Below are positions 52,356 to 64,000 of a DNA stretch of 64,000 nucleotides, one piece after another (the stretch's first letter is position 1; every line of letters starts with the position of its first letter). The notes below the pieces were generated by a model. It did not search any database, was not told the origin of the DNA, and saw only the letters and a program-made list of their open reading frames with translations. Origin of the DNA: Opisthocomus hoazin (taxonomy: Eukaryota; Chordata; Aves; Opisthocomiformes; Opisthocomidae). The translations under genes were made by a program, and so were the position numbers. Location of the stretch: NCBI RefSeq assembly GCF_030867145.1, contig NC_134419.1:72907403-72971402 (forward strand), given 5' to 3'.

Positions 52356-52493
52356 ATTTGCATATCCAGAGTGAAGCTGCTGGGAAAGAGCTGCAAGGGG
52401 ATTATGCAAATCCCTGATTGGGTGAGTGGTGGCTGATTGCCAGAGCAGGGGGACGCACAGGCTGCTCTGTACCTGGGCAATGATTATGCAAAT
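52356..52493. promoter_or_regulatory. Cluster of three POU octamer motifs
   Basis: ATTTGCAT at 52356-52363 (minus-strand octamer) and ATGCAAAT at 52404-52411 and 52486-52493, all perfect, in 138 bases. The last two share the wider context GATTATGCAAAT. Octamers are bound by POU factors, including the brain-expressed POU3F group. Candidate enhancer beside the pyrimidine microsatellite. Confidence 0.45.
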
Positions 52494-55400
52494 TCCACAC
52501 CCACAGCCAGAGTGCAGGGCAATTGGCTAAATGAGAAAAACTCTGGTTACGCATCAGTGTGCAGTGTTCAGCACTCTCACCACCACACCTCGCTCCAGCA
52601 CGGAATAAACATCAGCATAGGTCTGTGCCATCCCTCGCACAGCTCCGCAGGATTGATCTACATTTGACTGCTGGCATGGCACATGAACATCCCGATCAAG
52701 TCAAAGTGAATATTTGGAGGGCCATTTTCATTTGCTGTGAGTCTGCCATCAAAGGGATAAGAAAATGGAAGCTCAGATGAAAAAATCTCCATGTTGCCTG
52801 CAGTTTTCTGATCCCAAGGGTGTTCTGCTAGTTGTCAATGAAAGGATGCACCTGTATAGCGGATAGGCTCAACCCTTAACTTCGCACAGCAAATGGGAAA
52901 GATCTGGAGGGATGGGAGATGTAGTTAAAATGTCTGATTTTTAATATTTATTCCATGCTTTTTAGAGGTTCAGTGACATCTAGATTTGTAAGAAGATGAA
53001 GACATTGCCCTGACATACTTACAACAAAAGTTTAATATTCAGAAGTTTCTTTTTACTCTTTTTTATTCCAGTGTGTACTGTTATGTGCCTATATGGGTGC
53101 AATCCAACATCAGTTCTCAAATCTGGACTAATACTATCTCACTATACTTTAATTTTGCTCTGAAGAGTCTTTAATGTTTTCAGGAGCTTCTCCCAAAGAT
53201 ATTCTCATTCCCACGGACACTTAAGCCTGAAACACCTCTATAATTCTCACTGCAGGATGTTGGAAAGACATGACTCAGAAACCCTGGAAAATACACTAAT
53301 TATATTGTACAATTAATTGCAGGGTAGCATCACCACTTTTCAGTTTCCGTAGGTTACTGGCAGATGGGTGATTCAGATGCTAAGGTGATGGGGCCAGTTT
53401 AAAAACAGAATATAAGCAATGAATAGCTGGACATATAGAAAGGAAAAGAGAAAATTCTTCATCTCATATTGTGGTGCAATATGAAATCCCACTGAGCTCT
53501 TTGGCAAAGAGTTCAAATAGGTGGTGACAGCCATTCGGTCACAAGAATCAGTTCATCAGTATGTCAGGACTATCAGCCAATTTCCTAGTAAGCCTATGCC
53601 AGTAAGAAAAAGAGTGAAAAATCCTCCATGAAGTTTTCCCCAAAGAATTTTCTCCCTAATTATTCCCCTGGGTGGTCAGAAACCGCTTCTGTATGTAACA
53701 GGTTATTGGCAATATCGACAAATGTTGTCAGACCCGGGAGACCAATTAATTTTAACAGAGGCTTCACTGAAAATCAAGGACCGAGGCCAAATATTATTCC
53801 AGTGAAAATCAGTGAGCGATTACATCTGGGAAAAAAAAGGGAAAATATATAAACATATGCGTCAAAAAGGGAACCTTCAGCGTGGCCTGCAGGCAGGACG
53901 GGGTGCACGAGCCTGGCTAGGGGAAGCCCAAGGTTTGTTAGTCCCTCTGCTCGTAAACCAACTAGTTTATTTTGCCATATTTACTCTCAAAATTAGATGC
54001 CCCCTGCCAAAAAATGGTTTTTTGAAACACAAATGCAAGATGTGGGCAGTCACACCCAGTTGCCACAGGGCCCAGTTAGTGATACAACACAGGGAGCTGT
54101 GGAGAGTAGAATCTTACTGGAGATGTTTTCTGATTAATGCTCTGCTCTCCTTTTAATAAGCTAATAAATACCTGAAGAATGGTAAATTACAATAATCGAT
54201 AACTCTTAGAAACTTTCTAGCCTGCTTTTGTGGAGGTATAGAACAAACTCTACTTCAATAACTTGCATCTGACATCATGACAGTTCTTCCGTAAAGAAGT
54301 GAGATTTGAGAAGAAATGAATATGAGTTGCATTTCTTTTGTGAAATCCATTTCCAAAGAAGTTGCCACCTCCAATGTGATATAAACACATGCACACATAC
54401 AGAAACATGTATTATCCGTTGATATCAGAGCTGTTAAAAATGTTTTTTTTTCTGAAAACATAAGTGAGATTTCCCACAGACATATTGTGTTTTTAATAAA
54501 ATAGTTAATTCCATCCTTTTTTTTCTTTCTTCTTTGCTGGTTTCTTTTTCAAACAATTATTGGTGACAAAGCAAACAAACAAACAAAAAGGCCCAAGGAA
54601 CACTGAAAAAAGAAACAGCTAGTAAAGCAGAAGAAAAAATTCTTACTGTCAATCACAAAAAGAAATTTTAATGGGAAAAGGGAGTATTTTCAATAAAAAA
54701 AATTAAAAGGTGAGAACTTTGTAAAAAATACTTCATATTCAGACAATCCAAAAGTGGAGGTGTTTGGAAACACTGTGTAAACTACATGCCTTGCTTTACA
54801 CAACGCTAGATTTGCATAGTGACTCACGGCTGCTGGTCAAGGGATCCCAAAGTATCCTCGTAATCTGCACAGTTATGAGATCATTTTCTCCATTGCTGAC
54901 ATCTGCCGTGGTTTAGGCTGAAATGAATTCTGCACATCTAACCTCCTACAGCACTGCTGTGTGATGTCTAAGGACAGAAAGTTGAGGGTAGTTCTAAATG
55001 TAGGGATTTTTTTCTAAGATCTATTCATTTTCTGAGGTCAGAATGAGACTATGACATTGGAACTGCTACCTATCTTCTATAAGAAATGCAGGATTTTTTA
55101 TAGGCCTTGCTAACAGGTAGAAATAAACACTGGTCAGGAAAGGGAGTTGAGAGATCTGAGGTTTTTAGAACTGTTTGCAATAGCCCTTTGTGCAGCAAAC
55201 TGGCTTCGGTTTCTTCTTGATGTTCTTGCATGATGGAGGATAACACAATGATACCAAAGGGACATGCCTTCCTTTATACCCCATGGAAATGCTGATCTTG
55301 CTGACAATACCATCTCTGGGTTTGACCCACAGTCTGAGGATCCCGTGGGATGCGCACAGTAGCTCAGATTTTCTCTCCTTCACTCTGGTAATGCCAGTTT

Positions 55401-58400
55401 TGTTCATGTAATTAAAGGTAGGATTTGGTCTCCCAGTTTTTTATCTAACCACTGTGATTCCACCTTGCCTTTCTCATGGCGGGTATGCAAGCAAGTGGAG
55501 ACCACGGGAAGGAGAGGAGCCCGTGCTCTGCAGACAGGCTTCAGCCCCTCCTGACATAATTCTGCTGTGGGATTTGGTGTGCTCGGTTAGGGAATCTGTT
55601 GTGCAGAGAGACGCGGAGATGACACTACTGACGTAGAGACTTATTGCCTTACAGACAGAGCTACCCATTTCACACCTATTACAAATATGTCCTCAGGGAA
55701 AAAAACCCCATGCCATTACATACTTGTCAAAATCCAGTTTAAATATACTACCGTCCTTAATATACACGATGATTCTTTTTTTTAATCTGATCTATAGTTT
55801 TAGTGCTTGTCGACTCAGTCTACCAATATAGTCCCCAGCAGGCTGGGAAGGGACAAAAAGATGGGGATATCCTAGCACACTCTGTTAGTTTTTCCTTTCC
55901 ATTCTCCTGCCAGAGTAGATGATGTGTGGGTGGGCAACTTACTTTCTGGACCAAGGAATCTGAGAACTTCATAAATGCCTTGTGCATCTCTGAAGTGTTA
56001 CACTACCTTAATTAAAAAATTAAAATGATTTCTACCTTCTCCCCTCACATTGCAAGTATGACTGTGGTGTTGCCCCACACAAGCATCTCTCCATCGGCCG
56101 GAGCCTCTGGCAGGCTGAGCAGGAAAGGCTCAGCATGTTGTTCCTCAAGGCACTGTGGATGGTGTTAACTACCAGCCTACTGTGGAGTTGCTGCAGGGTT
56201 TTGGGGAGGTGCCATGGAACTGGGCTGGCCTTGCTGAACTGGGGGGGCTTTTTCCTGAAAAATGTAATTCTTCAGTGCATAAAAAGACTAACCTGTGGCG
56301 ATGGGAAGGACATCACCTCCTCCTTGCTATGTGGAGTGGTGGTGGGCAGTAAGTATTTTTTAAGGATGTTTCATATTGTCATTATGAGTGCCTAATAAGC
56401 TTGAGGCAAAAAGCCAGATGTTTCTTTCAGAACTTGTTTTTCAGCTGGTTTTACATGGAATAGAAGTCTTTTCTTCTGCTTCTTCTTTTTCATGGGCTTG
56501 GTCTATATCTGCCGGACTGCAAAGCTGTGTATGCAGTAGCTAAAAATGAAGCATTGATTTGCAAAGAGCAAAATAGAAAATATCAACCCTGCTGCAAGAG
56601 GGAGATGTCATGGGAAGAGGAAAAGACCACAGCAGAACCAAGCTGTGCTACAGAACGTTCCCCTCCAGCTCCTGTCCATCTTGTGTTGGTAATGAATTAA
56701 AGTTGTGATGAGTCAATGCTGCTTCATTGCCTGTGAAATTATTTATATGCTGGAGCATCACAGACGAGTGCTGCACCATCTCAGCTGGTGATCTCTGTTC
56801 AGCTCCTTGTGGGCAGGTGTCCCAGTCACATAAACCACCATGACAATTGACATTAATTGGCACCCTTGTTGCCTTCTCAAAGGGGAGGCTAAAGATTTAA
56901 TGGGCATTGAGAGTGAATTATTCCCATCTGCCTCAGGGTGGTCCCTCCAGAGCTGTGCTGAGACATCCAGGCAGGCCAAGGCTAGACACCTGAACTGCCA
57001 CCACTTGTGATGGATTTGCTTTACTGATATTTTTAAAGATGATAAAGACAAAAGGGAGAAATGAGAAACCTAGAATAACAGGGGAAGAACAGCATGTTGT
57101 GTCTCAAGGACACCTTGGAAATGAAGCAAATATTTTTTCCTGGAAGAATGTAAGGCAAAATGGGTGAATTCTTCACAGACATAATTTGGTGAGTGTCTTG
57201 ACTTCATGGAGGTAACCAGTTCATGCGAATGTATGTTTAATATTAATGCAGCTGAATGGTTTCACCAGCTACTTACTGATGTAATACAGATTTTATTATA
57301 ATCTTAAGCGGATAAACGTTAAATATCTGTATTAAGGAACCTGTTTAAAACCAAAGTAACAGAACGTTCCATGGAGGAACAGTTTAGTTCTGAAACTCCC
57401 TGGCTCCTTTTTCTTTGCATTTATTATGATTTATCCTAAGTGTGAACAACATGTGTTTTTTGTGGGCTGCAGGATTTTAGAAATAATAAAAAATGCTTGG
57501 GAAATGTGTCAGTTCTTCACAGTTATAACTCAACAGCTCAGGAGGCAAGATTTCCTGGTGCTAACTACTCTCATGTTAGCTATCTATCTTTCTGTCCAAA
57601 ACAATTTGTTTTCACATTGACTATAAAAGCAAGGCATCACATAATTGTCAGGCTATAAAATATGTAAAGTATTGCACTACTGGGGCTCATTAGCAAAAGC
57701 ATGGATGCTTTTTAGTAATCCATAAGGTGACACTTGTTAATGAATGTTGCAAATTATTCTACTAACTACCTAAAGATTAATAATAGATATGTCTGCTGCA
57801 ACAAACAAGTCTCAAATCTCTGGAGAAAACTAGAGAAACTGGATAATAATTAGAATAAGAGCACAACAGGTATTCTTATATTTGCAGTTTTGATCTTATC
57901 AACTAAATGATGGCTATGGTTTGTGTTATGTCTGTTGTAAACAAATCTTGGAGTGAGTTTCTAGGTAAAGAATAGGGCACACAGCTTGGGTTATGGATAC
58001 GAAGTGAAAGTGATTTTAACTTTGACTCATGGGTTTAATGTTGCCTAATTTTGGGAAAGTTAAGCATCTTTACGAGACTTGAAACCTTACAGTTCAATCA
58101 GCTCCATGGATGACTGTCCAATCATTTCAAGGGAACCTGAATACAGGCACCATATTTAGGTGCCTGCAGTCTGGTTAGTTGACAAGGACTCTCAGTTTTT
58201 GTTTTAGTTAAGCCTCTAGCTTATTGTGATATGTTGAACTCATAAATGGAAATACAGAGGATGAGAAGTGTTTTGAGTTGTAAGATGTTAACTACTGTAC
58301 TCATGAGAATAATTAAAAATTGAATGTATATGTCAGTGGTAGACAGGACTGGACACCTCCAAAGCCCTTAAGTCACACCTCTAAAAGTTTCTTTCTCTGG

Positions 58401-60710
58401 GACACATATGATGCTGTTGGTTAACTTGTGCTGTTGATCAGGCTTTGGAAGATGGTGTACACTGCATCATTTCCATAGGTAACAGAGTTCACTTGGGTGG
58501 AGATATTCCAGTGTTCATTTTGACTGGGTTTGTGTATCAGTAGAAGAATAGATGAGTCTAGAAGAGCTTATGTGAGTCACCGAGTCCAGTGCTGGCTGTT
58601 GTAGGCAACCAAGCAATACACAGCGTTATTGGGCCCAATCCAGACATATCCACAGAGCATCCACTGCATGAATCCCTGTGCAGTACAGCCTGCTTCCCAG
58701 CATTCTCCAATGGACCTTGGCAGCTGTAGCTTTAGCCTTTTATTATTCTGGGTCTCAGAAAGGCAGCAAGTGAAATTAAGGGCTGCACAAATATCTGATA
58801 TCGTTTCAACCGCACTTGGCCTTCTGTGTTCCTGTTGCCATACATCAGGTGAAATGCCCAGATGATCCTAAAAAGGAAAACACCCCAGGGAGAGAAAGGC
58901 AAGGACACCTCAGTGGTCCCTGCCAGTCTTGTAAATCTAACAAAATGTAACCAAACTGGCTTCTGTGGGGTGTAGTGGGTATGAAGTCAAGCTTATTGCT
59001 TAGAAATGCTCTGTTAATGCTCGTCATCTCTGACCTAGGCTTGCTCTAAAGCTCATTGAATCCATGGGAACACTGTCAATTGACTCCTTTAAGCTTTGGA
59101 TCAGTTTTCTCCCCAGGCAAATGAAGGTCTGGCAATTGTCAAGCCCTCACAAAGCCTGCCAAATGGCATGCAATTCTGCCAAAACCTATGGTGATTCCTG
59201 GACAGGAGGAGGTTCTCTACAAAGAGGAACCTCACAGTTTTGTTTTGCATTCAGATGCAAGAAGGCCAGTGTTACAAGACTCCTGAGATGCCTTCTGCTG
59301 CTCCACCCATACTTCAGAAATGATTAAAAATACTTTGTCAACGGTTATCCAGCACAGTACAATGATCTCGAACTGTAGACAAAATTATTCAAAGACAATG
59401 ATTCATTACTTGCCTAGTATGCAGAACAAGCAAAAAGGCAATTTAATTTGAACATGTAAGTACACACCAGTCCCTGCACAGTATCCATCCAAATGGAGAA
59501 TTTAATATAGATAAGTTCTATATCAAAAAGAATTCCCAGATGGTCCTGGTTAAACAACATCTAAATAAATACTTTCCTGATCATTTCATAAGTTGCTATA
59601 GTGCCTCAAGAACCTCAGACCAGTGATCAAGCTCATGGATGTATGTTCAGAAATGAATAGCGTAATTGTTATATCACAGTGCTGTGCTGGTTTTTCTGCG
59701 TTTGGAGCTCTTGCTGGTCAAAAAGATGTGTTGATTCAAAATATGTGTCTTCCACATTCTGGATTAGTATTTCTGTGTTTTGTCTGCTTCCTGAAAGGGA
59801 GCTGTGGAGTCTGAGACTCTGATAATTCATTGTTCAGGCTGCCTGACCTACTGGATGTAGCACTGGGTGCTTCACAGAGAGCTGCCACTGTCCTGCTGGA
59901 CCACCTGAGATGCATCTCACCCCATCCTCCACACCTCAGTTTCTCCATCTGTCAAATTAGGGCATGACATGTAGATTTCCTTTGTAAAACCCTAAAGTCA
60001 GTAGAGGAGAGAATCTCCGTAATGGTAGACAGCTGCTCTTACATAGAATTGAAGTCATCATTACACACCATCTGACTCAGCATTTGCCTTGGACAGCCAG
60101 GTAGAAAAGCAGTGTCAAACGCTTTGGATTTGACCCTGAACTGCTGAAGTGACTCAACATAACAGATATTTTTCAGCACTAGTTAAAAAATTGCAACCTG
60201 CTTTATTTTATTAATACCCATGAAAACTTGATTTCTAAAGGAAACTTCCCTATCCTGGCAAGGCTCTAAGGAAATTCACAGCATAAAATGACATCATAAA
60301 ATTCAAAGTAAAAAACAAATATGAACATTAATCAGAAGTTCAAAAACATTTAAATTAGAAGAATTCAGTGGTTAAAACCATAGGGAGCTTACTGTTCACA
60401 CACTACTGAAAGCAAAAATAAAAAGGGCGCTTGTTTATTTGAAAGTGTGAGTACTTGTTATTTTTAAGTAGGATTAGGTATCTGGACTTCCAATTACACA
60501 ATGGAAAATCCCTTTTTTATTGGTAAGATTTTAATTAAGTACCTTGATTTCTAGAAATGGGAGCTTCATTTGACACTTGTGGCCAACTTTGAATAAGTAC
60601 TAACAGAAACTGAGTAAATTCTGCTGAACTACATAATGCTGAGTGCTGCTCAAAGAGATGTCTGCCTCCAATTTCAATTCCTTTAGTGAAAATCTGAAAT
60701 AAGCGTATTA
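52494..60710. other. Intergenic DNA, no gene seen
   Basis: Over 8 kb of A/T-rich sequence with scattered short low-complexity tracts (AAACAAAC near 54572). Open frames reach 114 codons but are isolated. I see no exon pair with matching splice sites, no RNA gene and no clear mobile element. Confidence 0.55.
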
Positions 60711-60753
60711 AAGTCAATGTTGCACTGGTAGAAACCAGAGTAAGAATTGAGCC
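60711..60753. mobile_element. Possible fragment of the palindromic repeat group
   Basis: AAGTCAATGTTGCACTGGTAG then AAACCAGAGTAAGAATTGAGCC follows the order AAGTCAATGG, ACTGGTGTAAA, CAGAGTAAGAATTTGGCC of the repeat group. Short and diverged. Confidence 0.35.
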
Positions 60754-63700
60754 ATAGCTAAGTGCACATCAGTTTGTGCGCAGTGTTGAGATATTGTACT
60801 GGTGGATACTATGGAAATGTACAGAAAAGTGAAAATATTTTTAAAGCCCTGTTACATACAGATGACTTGTAAAGGAGTAAAGCTGAGAAAACCTTTTCTC
60901 CTGTGCAGATTGCTAGCCACATATGTTCCTTTCTGGCAAGAAAGCCTATTGGGGAAAACAAACACATTGCCACTTGCACAGGAACCAGCAGGAAAAAAGG
61001 AATCATCTCGCATATGTACCTTCAGAGATGGTTTATTGCCTTAAATTTGTAAACTCCACGATTTCTTTTCTTAGCTTTGTGTTTTAAACAGAAGTTACAT
61101 GTGTTGATACATTTATTTTCTTTAACTATCCGAATGATGTAACTTGGATATATTGACACATTAACCTAATGAGAGATTCTCACTATGTCTTCATTAGACA
61201 AAAAAGTGTAAAGTAGATATTTACAGAACATTGACCCTTTTGTGTCTAGTAAAGGTTGATATATTCCTCTGGGATAGACAGCTTTTGGTATTTTTATGTT
61301 ACATACTATAACCAAAAGACATAATTGAAGAAGCATTTAATAAATCCTGAAACTTTGCTAATAATTATAATTTTTAATGACATTAAAGGATAATCACAGT
61401 GTCAAAATTTTTCACTTTTCAGTCAGCTACTGAGCAGCATAAGTATTATGTCACAGCAGTGAAAAATTAAGAGTTATATGAGGTTGTGCTGTCTGTTAAT
61501 ACAAAATTTTGTTTAGTCCCTGTGTTGCTTGTTTCTCCTCTGAGTTTGATGGAACATGCACATACCTGGGGTAAAGTTCCTCTCACCTAGTTTTAGCTGT
61601 GTGAAATACAGACTTCTTCATCTGAGCTATTTATCTGGATGGAGTCTGGACTCCATGACTATCACAGTCAACAGTGTAGAATAAGGTGCAACTCATCTGA
61701 ATGTTTTAGATCTCTTTGGTAAGACGAATTGCCCTTGTAGTGTCTATTTTTTCCATCTAATTATGAAGAAAAGATAGACAATTCACTTGAATCTAGGTGT
61801 CCACTTTTAGCTACCTACTTTATGTGATTTCTTGGCTTATTTGCGAAATACATACTCTAGTTCACATTAATTAATACTTTACTTTTCAGAAGTCCCATGG
61901 ACTTTCATGGGAGGAATAGTTCAACTTAATTTAAAGTCTAATATATGCCTTCATAATATTTTATATTTTTCCAGTACTTAGCTTACATTCCCATACACCA
62001 CTTTCATCCTTTTTCATCCCCACCCCCCCCCGCCATGTGTTCTGCAACCCTTCTTCATCATGCCCACAGCTTTAATGAACCATGTCCTAAGTTGGTTTGG
62101 AGGAAGATTTCCCATGAGCTTGTGAAAAAAAGTAAGAGATAAGTAAAGTTCTTTTAGAAACTGGTAGCTCATGAATTTCACTGGGCACAAAGGCTATTTT
62201 ATCACAATGAAAAATTGCAATGGGGATCCTTAGAAATAAGCTATTTACTGTTGCAGAAATTGTGAAGTGTTGTTGGTAGTTCCAAATAATACATTGAGGG
62301 AAAAGTGAAAATGATAACAAAAGCAGCTCACTCACATAATAAGGGTACTGTTTGTGCTATCTGCTGAACAATATATGTTTGATGAAGAAAGCAGATGACA
62401 TCATGTTATTCACAATAAATAACCTATGCAGTGAAATTTGCCTTTTCCTGCTTCCTGACTCTCTTGGCAGACTGAAACTACATCCCATTTCCTTCATAAG
62501 AGCTTTTCTGCTGCTTTCTTTTTTTTTGGTGAAAATATTTCACTGAAATGATTTGCTAGACAATGTCTGAGTTGCGTGATTAATTGTGATTAGTTAGCTA
62601 TATCATACAGCATCATTTTTAATCCCTGAGTGAATAAATTTGCTCTTGGGATCAGGAGGAGAAACTCTCTGGGGACTGACATCTCACTGCTAGACAGGAA
62701 ATAAATGAGAAGGAAACATAACCTTTCAGGAAACTGTGTGCCAACCAATCTTTTATCTAAGGAGTATTTCTAGCAATACTTAGTTGCACAGATTAATTTA
62801 ATTTTTTTCCTATGATCTTTACACAAAATAACTGGGTGTATGTGATGCCGATGTGTAAGGGCAGGGAAAGATGGGAAACGTTCTCCCTGGTGTTCAGTAA
62901 GAAGATGTTTTCTCAAGTTCTGGTGCACTAGAGGTGCAGAGGGAGGGAGGGAGGGAAGCATGGCACAGCGATGCATGGGATTGCCTGCTTGGGATTTATA
63001 CATAATGAAGCTGATTAATCAGTGCAAATTGAGTTGAAAATCCACAGACTATGAGGTACTAGTGTTGTCTGCAGCACTTCCGAACCTGTGCTAATCAAAA
63101 GTAAGGTTGAGGGAAGATAAAACAGATTTGCACCAAAATGAAAGAGAAAACCCCCACTCTTTCTAAGCAATAATCCATCTTGATGAAACCAGAGTGATCA
63201 CACGAACGAAGCATGTGGCTGAAGTGAGCTCACTACAGTGAGCTAAATGGAGCTTGGTTGTCTCCAAGGTTTATTATAGCTTTTCTTTGCATATTAGCCT
63301 TCATTTCTATCATACATGCATTTAGAGCTTTGGTCAGGTATTGACAAAAATCTGAATATATTGCACCTCTGCTGCCTAATTATAGTGGTGACGGCAGAAG
63401 ACAAAGGATATACATGAGATCTGAGCAGGGTGTTAAATCATAATAACATGTGTTCACACCATGCCCCATTTCTATATACTGTATGAAAAAATCCCAGTAA
63501 TTAAGGTTACTTTGTTAGACTGATAGGTAATTACTAGAGCAAAACTTGTAACCTCCTGGCCCTTAGCAGTAAAAGGTCAAAAATAATGGTGTGGTCCTTT
63601 ATAAATCTGCGAGGAACAGCAAAAGAATATGAAGTAATTTAACACAGAGGAATTTTAAGTTTCTATACACACTCTTTAATGCTTCTTAAAGAGCTCTGCT

Positions 63701-64000
63701 TAGATTCATATTTCTTTCAGCTTACAGGACATTCGGAATTTAATCTCCCTCTAGCCACTAGTCTACAATGATTTCAGCTGTGGGTCACATAAGTTAAACC
63801 TGATAACCGCTCCATTGCAGCCTTTCTGCTTTAGAGGTCAATGAGAAGTTTCTCAGGAGGCATAATTCAAAAATAATATCTACTTTTACACGAGAGATTT
63901 AAGTCAGAGTTTGATTTCCTCCCTCCTTTGAGTTAGAGACTTTTCTTTGGGTAAAACGGAGTACTAAATGCTGAAAACCCGCTGGGGAACACATCTCTCT
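60754..64000. other. Intergenic DNA, no gene seen; weak regulatory candidate at 63.0-63.6 kb
   Basis: A/T-rich sequence. A C8 run lies near 62022 and GGGA repeats at 62940-62957. The stretch 63003-63560 (GCTGATTAATCAGTGC, AATCATAATAACATG, CCAGTAATTAAGG, GGTAATTACTAG) has clustered homeodomain cores and could be an enhancer. No coding evidence up to the window end. Confidence 0.5.

Noticed and set aside
51606..52409. 267-codon minus-strand frame with long Lys-Gly-Lys-Glu-Arg repeats
   Set aside because: Produced entirely by the pentanucleotide microsatellite, which lacks stops in any frame.
56135..56395. 86-codon hydrophobic frame that might suggest a membrane protein or retroviral remnant
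   Set aside because: No retroviral motif, primer-binding site or LTR around it; hydrophobicity arises from T-rich codons.
58530..58620. Possible second CR1-like tail (GTGAGTCACCGAGTCCAG)
   Set aside because: Only one short block resembles CR1 and the order of further blocks is missing.

Overview
The window is vertebrate nuclear DNA. It is most likely from a bird, or failing that another sauropsid. The evidence is a CR1-type LINE tail near 3.2 kb, several old palindromic repeats of a kind I know from turtle, crocodilian and bird genomes, few interspersed repeats overall, and very G/C-rich CpG-dense stretches with long pure G or C runs. I found no prokaryotic or viral gene organisation.

One protein-coding gene can be supported: EMX2, the empty-spiracles-type homeobox gene, on the + strand. 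Its three coding exons lie at 24911-25301, 27231-27415 and 29761-29928. Introns of 1929 bp and 2345 bp have canonical GT-AG ends. Spliced, they give a 247-residue protein with an eh1-like repressor motif near the N-terminus, a YPWL hexapeptide and a complete Q50 homeodomain. The homeodomain is interrupted by an intron between positions 44 and 45. The 3' UTR runs to an AATAAA at 31186-31191. Intron 2 ends in a striking array of 20 tandem 16-bp units (29379-29698) just upstream of the last exon.

Layout: 1-15.1 kb is noncoding, AT-rich to mixed sequence with a CR1 fragment, two candidate regulatory islands and an extreme AT-rich homeodomain-site cluster. From 15.1 to 24.5 kb there is a very large CpG-dense domain upstream of EMX2. 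It holds a TATA box preceded by a 17-bp direct repeat, a strong CTCF-like site, G/C homopolymers and AT-rich islands that look like regulatory elements. EMX2 occupies about 24.5-31.2 kb. From 31.2 to 39 kb, low-complexity and CpG-rich stretches alternate with blocks of homeodomain-, OTX- and CRE-type motifs, good candidates for 3' forebrain enhancers. From 39 to 64 kb the sequence is gene-desert-like, with several decayed fold-back repeats, a 236-bp TTTCC/CTCCT pyrimidine microsatellite and a cluster of three POU octamers.

As I read it, the window is one developmental transcription-factor gene inside its own regulatory landscape. The many long open frames in the G/C-rich part are by-products of composition and of the repeats. 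All calls are by eye; conservation, transcription and repeat-family names would need alignment or RNA data.
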